A DNA stretch of 64,000 nucleotides. Origin: Halobacteriovorax sp. GB3. Lineage in GTDB: Bacteria > Bdellovibrionota > Bacteriovoracia > Bacteriovoracales > Bacteriovoracaceae. The notes under the pieces are model-generated. The model worked only from the letters and a program-made list of their open reading frames with translations. It was not told the origin of the DNA and made no database searches. Below are positions 24,097 to 37,000 of this stretch, piece after piece. The position numbers and the translations under genes are program-made. The stretch spans positions 62,001 through 126,000 of the forward strand of contig NZ_JAQSLN010000002.1 in the NCBI RefSeq assembly GCF_028649655.1. Reading direction: 5' to 3'. Position 1 is the first letter of the stretch; each line of letters starts with the position of its first letter.

Positions 24097-24692
24097 TACT
24101 TACCCGACTTAGTTTTCTCGATGATTAATTTTTTCATCTTCAGTACAAATGCGTTATCTGTATTTTTACTATAAGCAAGATTAAATGCTTCTAGTGATTT
24201 CTTAAATTTACTTTGAAGGTAGTAGATACTTCCTTCTAATTCATTTGGAACAGAAAGTTCTGGAAAATCTTTTTTGATTGTTGCCGTAATTTTCAGGGCC
24301 TCTTCAAAACTCTTTGTTCTAATAAGACGTTGAACTTCAAATAGTTGATTGGAGAGCTCATCATATTTTCTAGCGTTATCGAGTTTATCTTCTGGCTTTA
24401 GGTTCATCTGAACTTCAATATCAACTGCCTCTGTTTCAGCGAGTAATACTGAACTCTTTTTGTAGCCTTCTTTTTGAAGATCAATATAGAGTGGACCATC
24501 TTTAATCTTTTTCTTTTCAAGGTCATCACTATTTATCGTAAGGGGAGTGACTCCCATTTCCTCATAACTTTTTGTCCCCATCGAGCGAACATAAATCTTC
24601 GCTCCTGCAGGTTCTGTTGTGACCTTAATTGAAGTCGAGCTTGAGCACGAGGCCAATAAAATCATTGATAGTAATAAAAAGTATGTTTTCAA
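24096..24692 (-). CDS. PEGA-domain/TPR lipoprotein
   Basis: Envelope lipoprotein. The leader ends in a lipobox LLASC (Cys16), and Ser after the Cys suggests outer-membrane sorting. Residues 20-95 look like a PEGA domain: IKVTTEPAGAKIYVR, then GVTPLTIN and YIDLQKEGYKKSS, a small beta fold common in cell-surface proteins. Residues 105-195 are paired helices of TPR type (FEEALKITATIKKDFPEL, FKKSLEAFNLAYSKNTDNAF), suitable for protein contacts. As first gene of the operon it is one-base coupled to the FliF/FliG-like fusion. A TPR/PEGA lipoprotein beside an OM barrel and a stator recalls the envelope parts of the myxobacterial gliding machine, though I claim no sequence homology to those proteins. 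Confidence 0.78.
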   Translation of the reverse strand: MKTYFLLLSMILLASCSSSTSIKVTTEPAGAKIYVRSMGTKSYEEMGVTPLTINSDDLEKKKIKDGPLYIDLQKEGYKKSSVLLAETEAVDIEVQMNLKPEDKLDNARKYDELSNQLFEVQRLIRTKSFEEALKITATIKKDFPELSVPNELEGSIYYLQSKFKKSLEAFNLAYSKNTDNAFVLKMKKLIIEKTKSGK

Positions 24693-25073
24693 AATATAAA
24701 CTCCTTATATTTTTCTTTCTCATACGCTTATTCGGTGATCGAAAAAAAAATGTTGGTTTTATTACACATTTTTAAGTTAGTGGAATTTTTTGCCTCTCAA
24801 GGTTTCTTGAGTATTAAAAGACAACTTTATAAAGAGGTATTTTTTTTAGGAATCTTCAATATTGGTTAATAGTTTGGAACTAATTTAAAAAAATTGAGTA
24901 AAAAGCCATGCTTTTGTGGCGGAAATAATTAAGTAATTTTGGTTTATGCCGATAAGTAGATGTAATAACTGCCGGATAGAGAAGAATTGTGAATTTATAT
25001 TATCATTATTGAGTCGCATAACGTTAAGAACGAAAGAAATAACAACTTAAAGAAAGACGTATTTGGATTGCAC
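24693..25073. promoter_or_regulatory. 381-base divergent intergenic region
   Basis: AT-rich control region between the motor-like operon and the giant lipoprotein gene. It contains a hairpin CTCAAG-GTTT-CTTGAG (24796-24811) and a weaker GCCA/TGGC stem (24905-24920). Toward the plus strand there is a sigma-28-like promoter, listed separately. No coding potential, RNA gene or riboswitch consensus is visible. A leader of about 110 bases precedes the giant gene. Confidence 0.6.
24929..24955 (+). promoter_or_regulatory. Sigma-28 (FliA)-type promoter candidate
   Basis: GCCGATAA at 24948-24955 matches the FliA -10 consensus at all 8 bases. Exactly 11 bases upstream lies TTAAGTAA (24929-24936), matching the -35 consensus TAAAGTTT at 5 of 8 including the central AAGT. 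The 8-11-8 layout is that of flagellar class 3 promoters. It reads into the 6112-residue lipoprotein gene about 118 bases downstream. Confidence 0.65.
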
Positions 25074-28000
25074 ATGAAACTATTAAAGTTAATTTTGTTA
25101 AGTTCAGTCTTAGTTTTCTTTACCGCCTGTATGGGTGCGGGGAATACTGAGTTAGAGCAAGCAACATTTGGATTGAAGCTAACTGTCCTTTCCGGTGATG
25201 GCCAGGTTCTAGAAGATCCATCATCACTAGCTGACGAGGTAGTCGTTAAATTAACGAACGCTTCAGACGATAGTCCTGTTGCTAACGCCAGTATTTCTTT
25301 CGTTCTGGAAAATGCAGATTCAGGTGCAAAAGTTTTAACGACTTCAGCTATTACAAGTAGTGCTGGTATTGCAAAAACTAAAGTTGTGGGTGCAGATGAC
25401 TTTGGTAAGAAAGCAATCATTAGAGTACTTGCAACAGGTACAGGATTAGAAGAAGTTGTTGTTGTTTCTATTCGTAATAAAATTATTCCAACTAAGATTG
25501 CAATCTTAGACCCTCCTGCCAATGTTGTTGCAGGGATCCCATTTGACCTTCAGTTAAGACTCGTTGATGACAACGGGAGAGTCTCAGAAGAGCCGGACTT
25601 CAACACAGAGATCTCTGTGGACTTCAGTTCTATTTCTGGAAATATTAGTGATTCATCGCGATTCAATAAGACGAATCCTGCTGATCGTATTGTTAAGTTT
25701 GTTGAAGGTGTAGGGGTTTTAACTGCCGTTACTTATACAACAGCAGAAGATTTAACAATTACTTTAAGAGATCACGGGAAGATTCCTGAGCTTGAGGCGA
25801 TTACTCAAAGGGCAATGAATATCTCTGAAGTTAAGACGATGAGAATTGTACCTTCGAGTCCAACTCGTATGCAACTTGACGACCCAACTGACGGGACAAC
25901 TGATGACACTATTGCTGTTGTCGGTAAACTTTATGACCAATATGATAACTTTGCTTACAACTACTCTAATGCTTGTCAGGCGCGTTATACAGTTGCTGGT
26001 GATAATTTAAATCAAGCATGGATTGTAGATTCAGCAGATCCAAGTGCTAGAAACCAGACTGGTATTGCAACATTTAATGGTGGTCGTGGACAAGTAAATG
26101 TTAAAGATACTAATGTTGAAACAGTAACAATCACAATTAATAATGTAACTCTTGGTTGTGGTGGATTATCTAACTATGGTACTGCGCAAGATGTTCGATT
26201 TGATGTTGGACAAGTTGCAAAAATTGAAATTCGAGCACCTGTTCCTGATACCAAGAGGACAACTGAGGAAATTTCACTATTACTAGAGGCCACCGATGCG
26301 GGTGGTAACTTTGTTTCTTCATACAATGGAAAAGTTGGTATCGAATTTGATCCGGCTTGTTCGGCCACAATTAACATTGCTGATCACGACGGTACGAATA
26401 AAGCTAGCTTAAATCTTGGTACTAAAACAGTACGAGTATCAAACACAAATCTTGATAGAAAACCTACTGAAGAATGTACTGTTTCGTTATCCTCAACAAC
26501 TGATACGACGGGTATCGATTTAACATCTTCGCAAAAGATTTACTTCACTCCTGGTCTTCCTAAGCAATTCGCTTTCGTTCAAACGAATTATACAGGTGAA
26601 GTTGGATGGGGAACACTTGCTTCTCAAAGAAATCCTACAACTATTGATGTAGAGGTTCTTGATACTTATGGAAACCCTGTCACAACATATAGTGGTGGTG
26701 GTGTTGATATTGAATCAGATGGAACAACTGAAATTTCAACAACAGATGCAGACGGATCAACAAACCCTAAAACGATTTCTATTGCGGCCAATGGTAAAGG
26801 AACGGCGACTGTTTGGGGTCTGAAGAATGAAACAGTAACTCTAAAGTTTACAAATGGTCCTGCTGGAATGAGATTTACAACGGGTAACTCTGAAAACGTC
26901 CCTGTTGATAATTTAGGTAATTCAACTTCTAGTTTATATTTCAAGTGGGGTATCCCAAGTTATATTGAAATCGTTGAGCCAACAGATGGTAGTGTTGATG
27001 CTGCAATTCCTTTGACTATTACGGCATACGACTACGGTGGGAACCAAGTTAACGACTATGGAACTGCTGGAACACCTATTTCTGAAATTCAAGTTGTTGC
27101 AGATAGTGGTACTGCTGTTTTTGATGGCCCAGTTAGTTTTGTTGGTGGTCAATCAACTGTTAATGTATCTAATACAGTTGAAGAAACGGTTAATCTTTCT
27201 CTTAATTTTAGATCAGGTGTAACTTCATACAAGAACTCTAAAGGTCAAGACATCAATATTACTGATGCCGTTAAGGCCAATAAAGATGTGTATTTTAAAT
27301 GGGGTACTGTTGGAAGAAAATTTGTTATCACTGATCCGCCAGATACGAATGTTGATACATTCGCGCGTTTAAGAGTTCAGGTTGTTGACCAATTTAACAA
27401 CCCTGTTCGTGATTATGGATGTGGTGGAGACACTCAAGATGTTGCTATTGCTGTTAACGGTACTGCTCGTTTAAGTCAGGCTTCGACAACAAATCATACT
27501 GATGATCCAACTTATACAGCACTTTCTCAGACCGAATTTGTAGATATCAAACTACAAACGGGAAGTTGTCCAATCACTAATACTACAAGTGATGCCTCTT
27601 ATGGAGATGTATTCCTCTTTAATAGAAGTATTGCACCTTTTGGAAGCGACTTTCAAACTGTCGGTGTGACTATGAGTGATTCTGATGGAACAGGTTACAG
27701 TTTAACTCCTACTGGAGGGGTTATCTCAGTTAACTTCGCTCCTGGAACGCATACGACTTATAATATTTTAGATAGTGTTGGTACTGTTGATGCTCCAATT
27801 AGAGTACCTGTTCAAGCTGTTGACCAATTTGGAAACCTTGCCGTTACTTATGTTGAAAATGATGCTGTTACTTTTAGATGGGTTGATCAAAAGAATGCAG
27901 ATATTAATTTAGATGCAGATAATAATCCAACGACAACAGCTGATAATAGAGCTTCAGGTGATCTTTTTGTAGACTTCCTCTCTGGTGATAGAGGAGAAGG

Positions 28001-31000
28001 TTATATTTATTTAAGTGATACAGTTTCTGAATCGATTACAGTCGGTCTCGAACTTAAGTCTGGATATACAACGTCAAAAACAGCGACAATTCTATTTAAT
28101 TCTGGTGTTGTTACTAACTTTGCGATTGTTCCACCAAGTGACCCATCAACAATTACAACTGATGATAAGGTCCTTTTTAATATCAGAGCTCTTGATCAGT
28201 ATGGAAATATAAATACATCATATGAAGATGATATTAAAGTCTCTGTAAACAAAAGTGCAGGTATTCTAACAAATCCAACTGAGACTGATCCAACGAACTT
28301 TACAACTGTTACGAATCGTGTTGTCGATATTTCTTCTGGTGTTGGGACAATTTATGTTTATGATCCAGTAAAAGAAACAGTAACAATGTCTATGATCGAT
28401 GAGCTGGGAAGAACTCTTACTCTTCCATCAATTGACGTGGACTTCTTACATGGTCAACCTGTAACAGCTAATATTGCACAAGTTGATTCTACTCAATTCA
28501 ATTATCCGTCGCTAATTTCATCTAATGTTAATGCTGATACTCCTGGTCTTGTTACTGTTGAAATTCGAGATCAAAATGGAAACATTGCAGATACTTTTAC
28601 TGATGATGTGAATCTTGTTATTAGAAGTGGGAATGCTGAACTCGTTGCTTCAGCACCGGCGCAAAATGATATTCCAAATACTGGTCTCAATCAAACGAGA
28701 AGAGTAAATATCTCAAGTGGTGTGGGAACATTATATGTGAATTCAAGAGCTGTAGGAGCTGTTACTCTACATCTTGACGATTCTATTGCATCCACAGGGC
28801 TTACGATGGTTCCATCATCTGTGGACACTCCAATTACCCTCAATGTTCAACACGGAACTGCAGAAAGATTTGGAATCTATCTTCCAACTGATATTCCAAT
28901 GACACCAGGGCAATTAGGAACTCTTCCATCAGGTGTTTATACTGGAAATACGGATAACGACGTTGTTGTTGCTGTTAATGTTTATGACCACTATCACAAC
29001 TTAGCGACTAGCTTTGGTGGAGATGTTACTTTAACTGTTGATAAAAACGCAATTATTGATAGTACTTCTATTCCCGTTTCTTCGAATTACGTTGATACGA
29101 AAAATGTTAAGTTAACTATGGTTAACGGAACAGCTGTCTTTGATATCTATGACTATCAAGTTGAAAATAGTGTCTCAGTAACTCTTAGTGGAAGCTTAGG
29201 GACAAATGCTGGAAATTTAGACACTAGTCATGCTCGTCTTATCAACTTTACATTTGGTGCTCCAAGCTACTTTGCTATTGTTAAGCCAGGAGTGGATGCT
29301 ATTGTAGATAATCCTTCTTCAATTAATGTAGAAGTTCGCGACCAAAGACACAACGTTATTACTAGTGGATTTCAGGGAAGCGTTGACTTTACTGTTGATG
29401 GAAGTGCCTTTTTAAATGACGCTTCTGATATCAATCCAACGACTGGGCTAGTGGCCAGTCCAATGAAAACAAGAACAATTACATTTGGACCAACGAGTAC
29501 AGGTGTTGAATCAATCAATGTTTACGATAGAACATCTGAAACAGTTACATTTTCACTTTCAAATGGTTCTGAGACAGCTCCAGGGACGAACTCTCTTGCT
29601 GTTGTTGATGCCAAAAACCCTGCAGAGCTTAAAAATCAATACTTCGCTCCAGGTGCAGAGAAAGATTTTCAAATTCAGACTCCGGCAACTATTGATGGAG
29701 ACGGAAATCATGTGACTGCTGATAACTCTCTTGTTATCGAAGTAAGGGCATTTGATAAGTATGGTAACTTTAAAAATGATTTAACTGCCGCAGATCTTAT
29801 TCAACTTCAGCTTTCTCTAAGTGGTAGAGTTGTTGGAGCTGATGACATTACTCCGATTGCAGATGATAAAATTGATTTTGGTGGTAGCTTCCCACAAGGT
29901 GTTGGTCGAATTAAAATTCGTGACACAGTAGCAGAGACAATTGATCTCACTCTTGCAGACCACCTCGGTCGTGGATATACAGGAAATACTGTTCAGGTTA
30001 AAGTTCGTCACGGTAATGCTTACGACTTCATAATTTCAAATGCTCTCGGGTCAAATGATTCTGGAACAAACCCAACACTTGCAACAAGAGCAGATGTTGA
30101 AATTGATGTTGAAGTTACGGCACGTGATGCTTTCCAAAACACTGTTGAAAACTTTGCTGGAAAAGCGAACTTAGCTTTTATTTCTGGTACAGCAGGAGCT
30201 TCATTCCCATCTGGACAGACAATCTCTACTTGGACAAATGGTGTAGGGCAAATTGCATTTACAAAAACTGTCGTTGGAGATGTAACTGTTGAAGTTCAAG
30301 ATCACGTAGATGCTCCAACGATGCTTAATACTGATCCATCTGCGCAAAGAACGATTACAATTGTTCACGGTCTTCCTAATAAATTTGCTTTCTTAGCTCC
30401 AACTCCTCCAATTCGTGCAGGTGAGGAAATCGCGGTTACAATTGAAGCGCAAGATGTTCACGGTAACAAAGCATTAAGCTATGGTGGAGCAGGTAAAGAT
30501 GTTCAAGTTGAATATCGAAATGGGGTTGGTACGATTAAAGATGGTGCCAGCTTTGTAAGTGGGCCATTAACTTATGAATTAAGTGCTGGTAGTGCAACAG
30601 TAATCCTTAAGAAAGAGGCCTTTGCTGCAACTTCATATCCAAATACAGATGAAACAATCCAATTAGGTTTCCTTACTGCTAGTGATGGGTCGATGGATGT
30701 TACGGATACTGAAAGTATTACGTTCACTCCAAATGATCCTGTTGAACTTATCGTTGTCGTCGATCCAACTCTAAATACTGAAGGAGCGGGACCATTTTCA
30801 ATTGATTCAGATGTGTCTGTTAGACTTGAAGCTAGAGATGCCTATGGTAACTTTAATGACGAGTATACAGGAACAGTTAATTTTACATCGAATAAAGACT
30901 CATGGATTTATCAAGACTCTGTATCTTGGGCGAGCCAAAATAGAACAATTCAATCTGAGAATATCTCCATCACTGGTGGAGCAAAGATTGTTAAAGTTGC

Positions 31001-34000
31001 CGATCTAACTGCTGAAACTTCAGTAACTCTAGGACTCAATACTCCTGTAGGTGGTTCAATTTCTACCTTAACACCAGCACAAATCGATTTCATGCACGGT
31101 GTAGGTACTACTTATAATATCATTTTTGTTGCTCAGCCTGCTGCTACGACTCCGACATTTACAACGGATAAGCAAAGAGGTGTTCAGCTTCAAGTACTAG
31201 ACCAAGGTGGAAACATCGTTCTTAATCATGCGACTCACGATGTTCGTATGACTCACAATGGTGTCGATGCTAACTTTACTGGTGATGATGGAGCTGATGA
31301 AGGTAAGGTTAGTGTAACTAATGGTACGGCAGATTTTTTCTTTGATAGTAGAAGAACAGGTAATATCACTCTAGGTATTGACCCTGCTCTTTATGATTCA
31401 AGCTTATCACTTGCAACAAGACAAGTTAAAATTGATCCAGGTACAGTAAGTACTCTTGCTATCGTTGCCCCAGCTTCAACTACTGCGGATACTCTTCTTA
31501 TTTCGGACAATACATACACACAACCTGCTTGTGGCGCCGCTGTCCCAGGTGCAGCTCCATGTCCAAAGCCAACAGATATCTTAAGAGTTGAGCCAAGAGA
31601 TAAGTACGGTAACGTTAATAATATCGAAGGTGCAGGGAAAACGTATGACGTGACTCTGAAGGCCATTGATACAGCGACACTTCAAGAAAGATGGAGTGAG
31701 AACGTTAAAATTACTGAGGGAAAAACTTATCTTAATGATGGTGTGACTCTCTTTAATCAACAATTAATTAGAGCAGAGAATGTTAGATTTACACTATCTG
31801 CACCTACACCTTCTTCACAATTAGATGAAGACGGAAACACTGTTAATATCGATGTAACATCAAATCCAACTGCGACGATTAATCCAGGTGTTCCTGCTAA
31901 AATTTGGATTGTTCAGCCAACAAATAACTCGATTGATAATCCAATTGAAGTAACTGTTGAAGTTCAAGATGGTCACGATATTGATGGAAACGGAAATGGT
32001 AACCTTGTTCCAACCGCTCCTGATTATGCCGTTGACTTTACTCTAAGTTCAGCTTCTGGCCTTCCTGTTTGGAATGGAAAAGGGACTAATGATCCAAGAG
32101 ATAGTGATACAACAGATACTATTTCTGGGGATACAATTACAATTAAAAAAGGTGTTGGTGTTTTCAACCTCGAGTCTACGAGAGCTGAAAGTGTTGATAT
32201 TGGTCTAACTGCAGCTCCAGGTGGAGTTCCAAGTCGTCTTAATGATGGTGACTCTAATGTATTCTTCGGAGTTTCTGGACAAACAAAGACTGTTGTCTTC
32301 TCTCCAGGTATTCCAAATAATTATAAAATCTCTCCTCCAGCGAATGGAACTCTTTATGATGCAGCGGAAGGAGATGAACTTAAGAGATTTAACTTTGAAG
32401 TTAAGGCCTACGATAGAGGTGGTAACTTTAAGAACACTGTTAATGGTTCCGTTATTGTTGATGCCTCTATTGCAGATGGAACTGTTACTCTTTATAACTC
32501 TGATGAATCACAAAGTGGAACAGGTTCACTCATTATTAATCTTGTTAATGGGGTTGGTAATGTTAAATTTACAACGACTAAAAGTGGTACGGTAGCTCTA
32601 TCTTTAAGAAAAGATGAAGTAACTCCTGACCCTGTCGGTATTGATGTTGATTCTACATCATTTAACGTAACAGTTTCTCCTGGTCCTGTAACAGTTATTG
32701 CTCTTGATGATCCTGTTGATATTCGAACAACGACATCAAACTCAATGGCAGATGTTAGTGATAATACGAAAATGAGTACGACTTCTGTTGTTGCAAGAGC
32801 TTATGATACATTTGGTAACTTCAATAACGCATTTACAGGTTCTGTTTTAACACTTGCTAGTGACTCAGCAAATATGGAAATGATTAAGGTTGTCGATTCT
32901 ACGGCATCAACAGACCTTTCATTTAGTAATGGTCAGGCGTCACTACTTGTTAGAAATAAAACAGCTGAAACAGTTAATCTAACTCTTAACGATACGTATA
33001 ATCAGTTTTCTGGAGTCAATATAACGGCAACTCAAAACGTTGTCTTTTCTCCTGGTCCTGTTTCACAAGTATCTCTTGAAGTTCCTGCTTCTTCAGAAGC
33101 TCCGGGGACAACTCTTCTAGACACAGATGGAAATGAAACATTTACTGTTAGATTAAGAGATATTTATGGAAACCCTAATACTGATGCTACAGAGGGTACT
33201 CTTACTAACGAACTGAATCTTTCTTTAACACTAGAAACTAATTCTACAGGGGACTTCGATAGTTCTCCAGGAATGACGACCAAAGTACAAAGTTTCTCTA
33301 ATGGTGTTGGAACATTTACGGTTCAATTAAGAAAATTTGGTAATGATCGCTATGATGCAGCTTCTATTAGTAATCTTGGTCGTGAATCTGGGATGGAGCA
33401 CATTACAGTTAATATTGATTCATCAGCGAGCTCACTAGCTAATTATAATAATATAGCTTCGAGAAAAATTTATTTTAAAAATGGTGGAGCTAATTTTATT
33501 ACACTTGATGATCCAGATCCACTTGCTGATAAAACAATCGATGATACGGTTACTGTTAGATTAAAGGCAAGAGACCTTTATGGTAACTTAGATATTGGAC
33601 ATGGAACGCCACCAATTAATACAGTAAACCTCACTGTTGATGGTAATGCTATTATTAATGGATCTTCGAATTCAGAAATGATTGCTATTACAAATGGTGT
33701 TGGTACAGCAACTGTTACTAACACTGTTGCTGAAACAGTAAACCTTAATCTTGGAGCAGGAAGTGAACCAATTAGTGGAACTCCGCTAGCACCACCTGTT
33801 TCAACTGATTATTCTAGAACTCAAGACTTACTCTTTAGCCCAGGTGCTGTAACATCCTTTGCATTTGCTGCGAGTAAGCAAACATCAGGTTCTATTGTAA
33901 GTAGTGCAAATGTTGGAACTGTAACAAACGACTCTACTCCAGAGAGAATTACTGTTGATAATGCGGCTGAATTCTATCTCTACGCCATTGACCAAGGTGG

Positions 34001-37000
34001 AAACATTGTTCCAACTTTCAATGAGAATGATCGTATTTCAATTTCAGCGAATAAAGGTGCAACAGTTAACACTGCAGAATCAACTTATGGTGATTTCATT
34101 GCAGGTGAAAGTAAGGTAACAGTTAGCCATACGGTTGATGAAGTTGTTAGGCTGACAATCAACAAGTTAAATGGAGCAGACTCATCTGTTACGACAAATA
34201 ATATCGACATTGATTTTGATCACGGTCTAACGAGCACATTCGCTTGGAACGTCCCGACTGGTCTTACTGTTGACAATGTTGCTAACGTTGTCGTTCAAGC
34301 TCAGGATCAATATGGAAACAATAATGATAACTATGCAGGACAACTAACTTTTAGTGGTGCTGAAGCTGTAAATGATCCACTTATTATTAGAGAACCTTAT
34401 ATTTCTAGTGATGCTAATGATACTGACCCAAGTGATAATTCTCACTTACAACAAGCGGGTGGTTATCAAGCAACAATGTCAGGTGGTTCACTAACATTAA
34501 ATCTGATGGCCTTAAGGTCTACTCAGTACAATTTAAATATTGATGCTGCTGATGAAACTTCTGATAGTAATGGTTCGCTAAGTCGTCCATCGACCACGAT
34601 TGCCTATCAGCCTGGTTTTCCTATCAATTTCGAGATCTATGAGATCACTGATGGTTCTTATAGTCCTTACACATCTTCTGGAACAATAAATATCATTAGA
34701 GCAAGTGATGGTAGTACACTAAATACAGATAAATTTGCTCGAATTGGTATCCAAGCACTAGATAGAGGTGGAAATAGATCTCTTGGTTATACTCAACCAA
34801 ATGCTCTTAGCTTAACTTCTTCTCCAAACACAAATGTTGACTTCATTCTTCCGGGTGGAGCGACATGGAATGCAGGTGGTGGCAATGGACAGTCTTCGAT
34901 TATCCTCGGATTCTTAGATGGAACAGGTGTTGTTGAAGCTGAGATGAGAAGTAAGGATGACAGTACATTCAGCCTTAGCCTTGGAAGTCTTGTAACAGGT
35001 ACTGAGAAAAATGCTGGAAATAAGCAGATTACTTTTGCCCCTGGTCAGTTTAGACAAGTAGCATTTCCTGGATCGAATGTTTCAACGGTTAAGGCCGATG
35101 CGACATTCCCTCTAAATATTGAAGCACGAGATAACTTTAATAACCTCGCAACTGATTATACGGGATTTGTTAGAGTTGGACTTGAAACGAGTCCGGGAAC
35201 AATTGTTTTCCCTGGAGATGCGGGATTCCCTGCTGACGTTGTTTTCCCTGCCGGAGATGGTGGACGCGAAAATGGTGTTATTGAAATTGTAAATGGTGTC
35301 GGTAGTTTGGCAGGATTTGAAGGTCATACTGCTGGTGATGTTGTCAAACTTGTTATCGTTGAAGATACTTTTGATTTTGATCAAAGTGGTGGAATTGGTC
35401 CAACAACATTTTCTCATAGTGTTACTGTAACAGCAGGGGATCCTGCAAGTATCGTTTATGCTTCAACAATTAATGATGTTGTCGTTGATAACGATGCTAG
35501 TTTCACTTTAAACGTTGTCGATACTTATGGAAACCTATGTAACACGACAAACGGAACAATTGATGTTCATGTTAATGGTGCTACTTATGGTGTCTCTCAA
35601 AAAACTATTTCAACTGCACCTGTTACTGGGTCTTCGGGAGCATCAACTTCTCCTTCTCCTGGGAATAGTGTTTCATTTACAAATGGTACAGGAACTTACA
35701 ATATTCACTCGCAAAGAGCTGATACTGTAACTGTTACGATTTCTAATCCAACAATTGCTGGTTTCTCTCCGGTTATTCCAACTCCAACGAGAAACTTTAC
35801 GTTCTTACCGGATACTGCTCAAGTTATTAACTTTGTTCAGTCTGATTACGAAACTGATGCAACTCCTGGTAATGAAAAGGTTGGTGTTGACCATGCAATC
35901 TATTTAGCGGCCACTGACCAATTTGGTAACATTGCTAATCACAATGGTTCTGTAACGATAGTTGCTGCTGCTCCTGCAAATATGGACCTTGCAGCTCCTG
36001 GTACTGTGACATTTACTAACGGGCGTGCAACTCAAAATATTCGATCTTCAATTACGCATACTGCGAACTTAAGCCTTACTGCTAGTGGAGGTTTAACGGC
36101 AACTGATACCTATAGTGTGACTTTCACTCCAGGTGATCCACACCATATGGCCTTTGGAAACACTGTTTCCGATGTTGTTGTTGGTAACTCTACAAGTGTT
36201 ATCTTAAGAGTTGAAGATGAGTTTAATAACTTATGTACTCAAACTTCTGGAAACGTAGAGCTTGTTATTGATGCTCAGGCAACATTAGACTCTAACGTAA
36301 AAATCGGTGGTTCAGGTGGGACGGCAAGTGCTTCTGCTCCAACTGGTAATACTACCGCTCTAACAAATGGTACAGTAACTCTATCTCTCTATTCTGAGAA
36401 ATCGGATATTGTTAACCTTAGTATGAAAAATGCAAGTTTCACTCTTGCTGGATCTACTCCGTATCCGTCGAGTGTAAATTTTAATTTCTTACCAGGTAAC
36501 CCTGTAGATATTAAATTTAAAGCAGCTGATTATGCGACAAGTAGAACAAGTGGTTCGACTGTCGCTGGTACGGCTTATTCAATCTATCTCGTTGCTCGTG
36601 ACCAGTATCAGAACACTGCTAACTTTAATGGTACCGTTGCACTTAACTCTAACCATACGATGGACTTGGCGGCTAACGGGACTGTGACGTTCACAAATGG
36701 GCGTGGTACACAAGATGTTAACTCATCTGTTATGAACCACTCTGTCTCTCTTTCACTTGGAGCTGTCTCTGGAGCGGGAAGTGCTTCAATTACAGACCTT
36801 GCAGAAACATTTGCCCTTGATATCGATCACGGCGCTGTAGATCACTTCGAATTTACAATGACACCGAGAGGTGGTGGTGGAAACTACACAATTGATGAGG
36901 TTATTGGTTATACAATTGATGCCGTTGATGTTTACGGTAACTTAAATAATGATTTCAATGGATCTGTAAATGTTCAGTCGACTCAAAACTCAGCTGTTCA

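Noticed and set aside
24740-24760. Sigma-28 promoter for the motor operon on the minus strand
   Set aside because: CACCGAATAA resembles GCCGATAA but contains an extra base and has no properly spaced -35, so I do not call it.
24693-25073. Possible c-di-GMP (GEMM) or other riboswitch in the long leader of the giant gene
   Set aside because: Stem-loops are present, but none of the GEMM or other riboswitch consensus cores could be found; only the promoter-like motif was convincing.
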